From CAKZYD01 sp039814715 (lineage in GTDB: Bacteria; Pseudomonadota; Alphaproteobacteria; Sphingomonadales; CAKZYD01): a stretch of 47,912 nucleotides of DNA. Both the position numbers and the translations under genes were made by a program. This document shows, piece after piece, positions 42,333 through 47,912 of this stretch. The stretch spans positions 1 to 47,912 of the forward strand of contig JBCCAR010000025.1 in NCBI GenBank assembly GCA_039814715.1, written 5' to 3'. Numbering within the stretch: position 1 is the stretch's first letter; every line of letters begins with the position of its first letter. The notes under the pieces were generated by a model that saw only the letters and a program-made list of their open reading frames with translations, did no database searches and was not told the DNA's origin.

Positions 42333-43091
42333 ATGTCAGTTCTCCTAGCCGATCAAAGCGGGCCAATCTTAACCTTTACCTTGAACCGCCCAGAGGTACA
42401 CAACGCCTTTAATGCCGAATTGATTGCGTCATTAAAGGACGCCTTTACCGCGCCCATGGATGGTATTCGCGCGGTTGTCTTGAAAGGGTCGGGCAAGTCT
42501 TTTTGCGCTGGCGCCGATCTCAGCTGGATGCGCGAGGCGGCAGGGTATAGCCACCGGGAAAATGTAGCAGACGCGGGCGGCCTCTCTGACATGCTGAATG
42601 CTGTTTATGCATGCCCAGTCCCCGTGATTGCCGATGTGCATGGCGCAGCTTATGGCGGCGGTGTTGGGCTAGTGGCCTGCGCTGATATTGCCGTTGCCGC
42701 AGCAAATGCCAAATTCATGCTCAGCGAAGTGCGGCTCGGCCTTACCCCAGCGACCATCTCTCCCTTCGTCTTGCAGGCCATGGGCCAGCGTGCGGCATCC
42801 CGCTATTTCGTCACTGCAGAAGGGTTTAGCGCCGCCCAGGCCCATGCTTGCGGACTTGTTCATGCAATTGATGAAGATGCGCAGGACATGGCGGCTGCAA
42901 TTGCCAACAACGGCCCCGAAGCTGTGCGTGCAGCCAAAGCTCTGGTTCGCGATTTTGCAGGGCAGGCAATCACAGATGACCTTCGGTCACAAACAGCCAA
43001 TCGGATTGCCGATCGGCGCGCGAGCGATGAAGGCAAAGAGGGTATTGCGGCCTTTTTAGAGAAACGCGCGCCTTCGTGGAGAGCGCCGTGA
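42333..43091 (+). CDS. liuC: Enoyl-CoA hydratase, probable methylglutaconyl-CoA hydratase
   Basis: The 252-residue crotonase-fold protein starts at the ATG at 42333, 4 bases after the mccB stop. It has the oxyanion loop SFCAGADLSWMREAAGYS (about 52-69) and ADVHGAAYGGGVGLVACADIAVA (about 95-117). Its place between the two carboxylase subunits and its SFCAGADLSWM-type loop mark it as 3-methylglutaconyl-CoA hydratase, making HMG-CoA. Its last codon and stop overlap mccA by 4 bases (GTGA). The general class is certain; substrate is from context. Confidence 0.9.
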   Translation: MSVLLADQSGPILTFTLNRPEVHNAFNAELIASLKDAFTAPMDGIRAVVLKGSGKSFCAGADLSWMREAAGYSHRENVADAGGLSDMLNAVYACPVPVIADVHGAAYGGGVGLVACADIAVAAANAKFMLSEVRLGLTPATISPFVLQAMGQRAASRYFVTAEGFSAAQAHACGLVHAIDEDAQDMAAAIANNGPEAVRAAKALVRDFAGQAITDDLRSQTANRIADRRASDEGKEGIAAFLEKRAPSWRAP

Positions 43092-45040
43092 CGCAAACCG
43101 TCCTCATCGCCAACCGCGGCGAGATCGCGCGCCGCGTGATCCGAACAGCAAAACAAATGGGCTTTCAAACCGTCGCCGTCTATTCCGACGCGGACGCCAA
43201 TATGCCCCATGTTCGCGATGCTGACATGGCCGTGCACATTGGGCCATCGCCTGCTGCTGAGAGCTATTTGCTGATTGAAAAAATCATCGATGCAGCTAAA
43301 CAGACCGGCGCAACAATGATCCACCCAGGTTACGGCTTCCTGTCTGAAAACACAGACTTTGCCAAGGCCTGCGCTGATGCTGGCATGACGTTCGTCGGTG
43401 CCCCCGCCGCAGCCATCACTGCCATGGGCCTCAAAGATGCCGCCAAAGATTTAATGACCAAGGCCGGCGTTCCAGTGGTGCCTGGATATAATGGTGGGGA
43501 TCAGGCGCCGGGCAGATTGAAAGCGGCCGCCAAGGATATTGGCTATCCGGTCATTATCAAAGCGGTCGCGGGCGGCGGCGGAAAGGGCATGCGCATTGTT
43601 CATGATGACGCATCGTTCTTTGAGTTACTCACAGCTTGCAAAGGCGAAGCTGAGCGGGCCTTTGGCAATGATCACGTCCTCATTGAGAAATACATCAACG
43701 CCCCCCGCCATGTGGAAGTGCAGGTGTTCTCAGATACGCACGGCAATCACGTCCACCTCTTTGACCGGGACTGCTCCATCCAGCGCCGCCACCAAAAAAT
43801 CATCGAGGAAGCGCCGGCGCCCGGCATTCCCGATGCGGTGCGGGAGAAAATGTATGCGGCCGCCGTCCAAGCCGCCAAAGCCGTCGATTATGTCGGCGCA
43901 GGCACCATTGAATTCATCATGGATGCCAAAACCTTCGATTTCTACTTCATGGAGATGAACACCCGGCTGCAGGTGGAGCATCCTGTGACGGAGGAGATCA
44001 CCGGCGTGGACCTGGTCGAGTGGCAGTTGCGCGTTGCCATGGGTGAGGCAATTCCGCTTAAGCAGGAAGACATCACACAAAGCGGCCACGCCGTTGAAGT
44101 GAGGCTATATGCGGAAGATGCGGAGAATGGCTTTCTGCCCTCGACCGGACGGCTGGAGCAACTCTATCTGCACGGCGCAGAGGGGATCCGGATAGAGAGC
44201 GGCGTTGAAAAAGGGCGCGAAATCTCACCCTTTTATGACCCGATGATTGCCAAGCTCATCGCCAGCGGGCCCTCGCGCGCGCGCGCAGCAAACGCCTTGA
44301 TCGCCGCGCTTGACCGGTCCGGCGTTGAGGGCGTTAAAACCAATCGCGCGTTTTTGGCGCGCGTTTTAAGAACGCAGGCCTTTGGCCAGCAGGCACTGAC
44401 AACAGCGTTTTTAGAGGACCATGCTGGTGAAATTGCTGCGCCAAGTGAGGCTCCCAAATCGGCCTACCACGCTGCTGCAATCGCGGCGTGCGCTTTTGAT
44501 GGTAGCGGACCGCATGATTGGACTGATTGGGCCCTGCTCGGCGTTCTGCGATTGAATGGCCCGCAGATAAAGACTGTGATGCTTCAGCTGGCCTGCGGGC
44601 CTGCAAGCGCAGTTGCTGTTAAGCGGCATAACAAAGCGCGCTTTGAAATTGCTGGCGCGTTTTATAGTTTGGGATCGCGGGGCCCCCACCGCCTAGAAAT
44701 CAACGGCCAAGTCTTTGGCTATGCACTCACGTCGACGTCTGCCGAAATCCGCAGCGAGGGACAGACCTATGCGTTTGCGCGCCCTGACGGTTTGCATGGA
44801 AAGGATACTGCCGCCAAAGGCAGCGGCATCATCACTTCGCCCATGCCAGGCAGCGTTTTGTCGATTGGAGTGCGCGAAGGTGATCACGTTGAGGCTGGTG
44901 ACGGTGTTTTGGTTTTAGAGGCCATGAAGATGGAACACAAGATGATCGCGCCGCGTGCTGGTGCTGTGAAAGCGTTACGTGTCACGGCTGGCAGCCAAGT
45001 GAAAGATGGCGACGTACTGGTTGAGATTGGTGACGCGTGA
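43088..45040 (+). CDS. mccA: Methylcrotonyl-CoA carboxylase, biotin-carboxylase/carrier (alpha) subunit
   Basis: About 650 residues from the GTG at 43088, whose GTGA overlap with the hydratase stop and GGAG upstream make it the best start; GTG at 43076 lacks such a site. Domains in order: biotin carboxylase N-terminal (VLIANRGEIARRVIRTAK), ATP-grasp (VIIKAVAGGGGKGMRI, about 155-170; EMNTRLQVEHPVTEE about 295-310), biotin carboxylase C-terminal, and the biotinyl domain with biotinylation Lys in EAMKMEH (about 611-617). It carboxylates biotin with bicarbonate and ATP, then works with MccB. Confidence 0.96.
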   Translation: MTQTVLIANRGEIARRVIRTAKQMGFQTVAVYSDADANMPHVRDADMAVHIGPSPAAESYLLIEKIIDAAKQTGATMIHPGYGFLSENTDFAKACADAGMTFVGAPAAAITAMGLKDAAKDLMTKAGVPVVPGYNGGDQAPGRLKAAAKDIGYPVIIKAVAGGGGKGMRIVHDDASFFELLTACKGEAERAFGNDHVLIEKYINAPRHVEVQVFSDTHGNHVHLFDRDCSIQRRHQKIIEEAPAPGIPDAVREKMYAAAVQAAKAVDYVGAGTIEFIMDAKTFDFYFMEMNTRLQVEHPVTEEITGVDLVEWQLRVAMGEAIPLKQEDITQSGHAVEVRLYAEDAENGFLPSTGRLEQLYLHGAEGIRIESGVEKGREISPFYDPMIAKLIASGPSRARAANALIAALDRSGVEGVKTNRAFLARVLRTQAFGQQALTTAFLEDHAGEIAAPSEAPKSAYHAAAIAACAFDGSGPHDWTDWALLGVLRLNGPQIKTVMLQLACGPASAVAVKRHNKARFEIAGAFYSLGSRGPHRLEINGQVFGYALTSTSAEIRSEGQTYAFARPDGLHGKDTAAKGSGIITSPMPGSVLSIGVREGDHVEAGDGVLVLEAMKMEHKMIAPRAGAVKALRVTAGSQVKDGDVLVEIGDA

Positions 45041-45150
45041 CAACAAGATCGTCATCGCGAGCGGAGCATGGCGGTCCACGCGTGCGAAGGCTGACATAGA
45101 TTAGATTGCGTCGACGAAGCCTCGCAACGGCGCTTACAAGGATAGAAAAC

Positions 45151-46314
45151 ATGACGTTCCCAGCCTTGAAATTCAATCATGGTGAAGAGATGGACATGCT
45201 GCGCGACAGCGTTGCAGCCTTCGCCCGCGACAAGATTGCGCCGCGAGCGGCGAAGATTGATGCAGATAATAAATTTCCGCGCGATTTGTGGCCACTCATG
45301 GGCGAACTGGGGCTGCATGGCATTACCGTTCCGGAAGAAACGGGCGGCACGGGTATGGGGTACCTGGCACATTGTATTGCAGTCGAAGAAATCAGCCGTG
45401 CGTCAGCGTCCGTTGGCCTGAGTTACGGCGCGCATTCAAACTTGTGCATCAACCAGATCAATCGGTGGGGCACGCCTGTGCAAAAGAGCAAATATCTGCC
45501 AGGGCTCATGTCTGGGGACCATATCGGCTCGCTGGCGATGTCAGAGCCAGGGTCTGGGTCGGATGTCGTGTCTATGCGTTTGAAAGCCGACAAACGCAAT
45601 GACCGCTATGTGCTCAATGGCAATAAGATGTGGATCACCAACGCGCCGGAAGCGGAAACGCTGGTTGTCTATGCCAAGACAGATATGTCGGCTGGGCCAA
45701 AAGGCATTACCGCGTTCATCATCGAAAAGGACATGGCTGGCTTTTCTGTGGCGCAGAAGCTGGACAAGCTCGGCATGCGCGGGTCCGACACGGCTGAGCT
45801 GGTATTTGAAGACTGCGAGGTGCCTTTTGAGAATGTGCTGGGAGACGAAGGCAGGGGCGTAAATGTGCTCATGTCTGGTCTCGACTATGAGCGTGTTGTG
45901 CTCGCGGCGGGTCCATTGGGCATCATGGGTGCATGCCTGGATGTTGTGCTGCCCTATGTGCATGAGCGAGAGCAATTCGGGCAGCCAATCGGCGAGTTTC
46001 AGCTGATGCAGGGTAAGCTTGCTGATATGTATTCCACTTATTCAGCCTGCAGGGCTTATGTGTATGCGGTGGCGCAGGCGTGTGACCGCGGCGAGACCAC
46101 GCGCAAGGATGCCGCGGGATGCATTCTCTATGCTGCGGAAAAAGCAACGCTAATGGCGCTGGAGGCTATTCAATGCCTCGGCGGTAATGGCTATATCAAT
46201 GAATACCCGGCAGGCCGCTTGCTGCGTGATGCGAAGCTGTATGAAATCGGTGCCGGGACCTCAGAAATCAGGCGGATGCTGATTGGGCGCGAGTTATTTG
46301 CTGAAACAGCGTAA
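45151..46314 (+). CDS. ivd: Isovaleryl-CoA dehydrogenase
   Basis: The 387-residue acyl-CoA dehydrogenase starts at the ATG at 45151 (AAGGATAG upstream). It has AMSEPGSGSDVVSM, the FAD-related WITNAP, and the region LDYERVVLAAGPLGIMGACLD, with catalytic Glu in the isovaleryl-type position (helix G), followed by YVHEREQFGQPIGEFQLMQGKLADMYS, QCLGGNGYINEYPAGRLLRDA and GTSEIRRMLIGREL. It oxidises isovaleryl-CoA to 3-methylcrotonyl-CoA, the substrate of the MccAB enzyme upstream. It is separated from mccA by 110 bases, so a second promoter is possible. Confidence 0.94.
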   Translation: MTFPALKFNHGEEMDMLRDSVAAFARDKIAPRAAKIDADNKFPRDLWPLMGELGLHGITVPEETGGTGMGYLAHCIAVEEISRASASVGLSYGAHSNLCINQINRWGTPVQKSKYLPGLMSGDHIGSLAMSEPGSGSDVVSMRLKADKRNDRYVLNGNKMWITNAPEAETLVVYAKTDMSAGPKGITAFIIEKDMAGFSVAQKLDKLGMRGSDTAELVFEDCEVPFENVLGDEGRGVNVLMSGLDYERVVLAAGPLGIMGACLDVVLPYVHEREQFGQPIGEFQLMQGKLADMYSTYSACRAYVYAVAQACDRGETTRKDAAGCILYAAEKATLMALEAIQCLGGNGYINEYPAGRLLRDAKLYEIGAGTSEIRRMLIGRELFAETA

Positions 46315-46323
46315 CATCTGCGC

Positions 46324-46914
46324 ATGTCTGATTTGCGCCGCACTATTTTGATCACCACGCAGCTGAAAGGCTTTGCTGAAGAGCCCGTCGTTGCAACGAT
46401 GCTTGGCATTAGGCTCGCTGAAGTTTCTATGATGTATGAGGTCCTCACGGGCGAGGGCTTCGCCGTGCAGCGACCCGCTGGCATAAAGCTTACGAAAACG
46501 GGCATTGCTGCGGCGAAATCGGCTTGGGCAGCGGAGCGCGATATTGCAGATAAAGAAGCGCTTGCTGCGCTTCATGCTGATTTCAAAAGGCTTGATAAAA
46601 TCTATAAACCCATTTTGTCTGATTGGCGGATGGTGAAGACAGATCAGGGCCCTGCGCGAAATGACCATCATGACAGCGTTTATGACGAAGCCTTAATTGA
46701 CGAAACTTTCGCGGCCTGCACCCCGCTGGCGCCGCTGCTGCGCGCGCTAACAGCGCTGGTTCCGCGTTGCCGCACGTATCGCAACCGTTTGGACAGCGCG
46801 CTCAATGCGCTCGAACAGGGTGATACACGCTTCATGTCTGACACAGATGTGGATAGTGTGCACATCATCTGGTCAGAACTGGCCGCGGATCTATCTGGCT
46901 TGCAAGAAGCGTAA
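46324..46914 (+). CDS. Uncharacterised protein with winged-helix-like N terminus
   Basis: A 196-residue protein that I do not recognise by name. The first 60-65 residues (KGFAEEPVVATMLGIRLAEVSMMYEVLTGEGFAVQRPAGIKLTKTG) look like a winged helix-turn-helix; the rest is helical, with WSELAADLSGLQ near the end. Similar proteins occur in actinobacteria and are usually left as hypothetical. It starts 9 bases after the isovaleryl-CoA dehydrogenase stop, so it is probably in the leucine operon and might be a regulator or an assembly/adaptor factor. No function is claimed. Confidence 0.75.
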   Translation: MSDLRRTILITTQLKGFAEEPVVATMLGIRLAEVSMMYEVLTGEGFAVQRPAGIKLTKTGIAAAKSAWAAERDIADKEALAALHADFKRLDKIYKPILSDWRMVKTDQGPARNDHHDSVYDEALIDETFAACTPLAPLLRALTALVPRCRTYRNRLDSALNALEQGDTRFMSDTDVDSVHIIWSELAADLSGLQEA

Positions 46915-46958
46915 TTGTCGGCGCCGCGCTAACAGAGCTTCCAAAATAGGGCTGGTTT

Positions 46959-47813
46959 ATGAGCAAATATGTTTACGTCAATGGGACGATTGTTGCCGAG
47001 GCGGACGCGAAAATCTCCGTCTATGATCGCGGGTTCCTCTTTGGCGATGGTGTTTACGAGGTTTCAACTGTGCTTGGTGGCAGGCTGGTCGATAACGCCG
47101 CACATTTAGCGCGCTTGGAGCGTTCCCTCAAGGAACTGCGCATCCCTGCGCCGCTCCCATTGAATGATATTCCCGCCCTTCAAACAAAGCTCATTGAAAT
47201 GAACGCTCTTGATGAGGGCGTTCTCTACCTGCAGATTTCCCGCGGTGCTGCGGACCGTGATTTTGGCTTCCCGGCCAATGCAGCGCCAAGCCTGGTTATG
47301 TTCACGCAGCAAAAGACGTTGATCCATAACCCCGCTGCCACCAAAGGTCTTAAGGTCATATCCATCGCTGATCTGCGCTGGCGGCGGCGCGATATCAAAA
47401 GCGTTAATCTCCTAGCGCCGGTTTTGGCCAAACAAGCAGCAAAAGATGCCGGCGTTGATGATGCGTGGATGCATGAAGATGGCCTCGTCACGGAGGGGTC
47501 TTCCAACAACGCTTACATTCTTACCAAAGACGATGTGATCGTGACGCGCAATTTAGGCCATCACATCCTGTCGGGTATCACGCGAAGAGCTGTGCTCGCG
47601 CTTGCAAACGAGGAAGGCCTAACAATTGAAGAGCGCGGCTTTACTTTGGACGAAGCTTACGCCGCAAAAGAGGCCTTCATCACCAGCGCCTCGACGTTCG
47701 TTTTGCCAGTAGTTTCAATTGATGGCCATGGTATTGGAAGCGGGGCGCCAGGGCCAATAGCCGCAAAGATGCGCAAGCGCTACATCGCATTTGCTAGAGC
47801 ACGTTTCACTTAA
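46959..47813 (+). CDS. dat: D-amino-acid aminotransferase (class IV)
   Basis: The 284-residue protein is a fold-type IV PLP aminotransferase. It begins MSKYVYVNGTIVAEADAKISVYDRGFLFGDGVYEV, typical of the D-alanine aminotransferase/branched-chain family, has ISRGAADRDF, the PLP lysine in RRDIKSVNLLAPVLAKQ (about 145), and VTEGSSNNAYIL and GITRRAVL afterwards. The RDIK-NLL pattern points to D-amino-acid transaminase more than to IlvE. It lies 44 bases after the uncharacterised gene on the same strand. It may interconvert D-amino acids and 2-oxo acids; a role in the leucine operon is not clear. Confidence 0.88.
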   Translation: MSKYVYVNGTIVAEADAKISVYDRGFLFGDGVYEVSTVLGGRLVDNAAHLARLERSLKELRIPAPLPLNDIPALQTKLIEMNALDEGVLYLQISRGAADRDFGFPANAAPSLVMFTQQKTLIHNPAATKGLKVISIADLRWRRRDIKSVNLLAPVLAKQAAKDAGVDDAWMHEDGLVTEGSSNNAYILTKDDVIVTRNLGHHILSGITRRAVLALANEEGLTIEERGFTLDEAYAAKEAFITSASTFVLPVVSIDGHGIGSGAPGPIAAKMRKRYIAFARARFT

Positions 47814-47912
47814 TCAGAGCCATTTGATGACGCCCTGGAAGGCGCGGGGCAGGCGTAGGTTGCAGTGCGATGCGGTGCATCGGACAAGGCGTACAACGCA
47901 CCCCGCGTCTTC
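47814..47912 (-). CDS. Possible C-terminal end of a minus-strand gene, cut by window edge
   Basis: On the minus strand the frame is open from the right edge to a TGA at 47814-47816, giving about 32 residues ending in LPRAFQGVIKWL. The composition is plausible for coding sequence, and the neighbouring plus-strand gene stops one base before it, as in a convergent pair. The fragment is too short to identify. Confidence 0.4.
   Translation of the reverse strand, partial: EDAGCVVRLVRCTASHCNLRLPRAFQGVIKWL

Noticed and set aside
1..47912. CRISPR arrays, insertion sequences, tRNA or rRNA genes and phage genes
   Set aside because: No direct-repeat array, transposase, integrase or structural RNA pattern was seen on reading the window.

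Overview
The window looks like a chromosomal segment of a free-living, Gram-negative, aerobic alphaproteobacterium, probably aquatic. The reasons are two large TonB-dependent receptors, outer-membrane beta-barrels, a Wzx/Wzy-type exopolysaccharide locus, compact operons with overlapping or few-base gaps, and an acyl-CoA catabolic tail. I cannot name the genus. I saw no tRNA or rRNA gene, insertion sequence, phage gene or CRISPR array. The first gene is cut by the left edge, and a short reading frame on the minus strand is probably cut by the right edge.

Region 1 (1-9.3 kb) is a mixed catabolic and transport region: an amidohydrolase_2 enzyme (5' cut) coupled to an SDR oxidoreductase, a TonB receptor diverging from a tandem SnoaL-like protein, a porin-like barrel, a YeiH-type membrane protein, and two paralogous polysaccharide-deacetylase-fold enzymes.

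Region 2 (9.5-26.3 kb) is an exopolysaccharide locus. One minus-strand operon reads wzx flippase, glycosyltransferase, hexapeptide acyltransferase, wzy-like polymerase, and a UDP-sulfoquinovose synthase (sqdB/SQD1 family). Diverging from it are an FkbM methyltransferase, gmd and fcl (GDP-L-fucose). Next come a WcaI-like glycosyltransferase and a WcaJ-like initiating phosphosugar transferase, and then a divergent export operon: BY-kinase/Wzz co-polymerase, short Wza-like lipoprotein and outer-membrane barrel. A single-domain response regulator closes the locus. Together these predict a fucosylated and possibly sulfonated (sulfoquinovose-containing) polysaccharide.

Region 3 (26.4-40 kb) is an aromatic-ring degradation cluster of the hydroxyquinol/maleylacetate type: an FAD phenol hydroxylase, a TonB receptor, a carboxymuconolactone-decarboxylase-like protein, hydroxyquinol 1,2-dioxygenase, a second intradiol (catechol-type) dioxygenase, dienelactone hydrolase, maleylacetate reductase, a NrtS-type nitrate/nitrite transporter, a peroxiredoxin and a two-subunit 3-oxoacid CoA-transferase. 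A LysR regulator sits at the hydroxylase end. Near-identical T-N11-A dyads, ATAC-N7-GTAT, lie at both divergent promoters about 10 kb apart, which suggests one LysR regulon covers the whole pathway. The NrtS gene hints that nitrite-releasing nitroaromatics could be substrates.

Region 4 (39.8-47.9 kb) is a leucine/isovalerate degradation operon: a LysR regulator diverging from mccB, then methylglutaconyl-CoA hydratase, mccA and isovaleryl-CoA dehydrogenase. It is followed by an uncharacterised winged-helix-like protein and a D-amino-acid aminotransferase.
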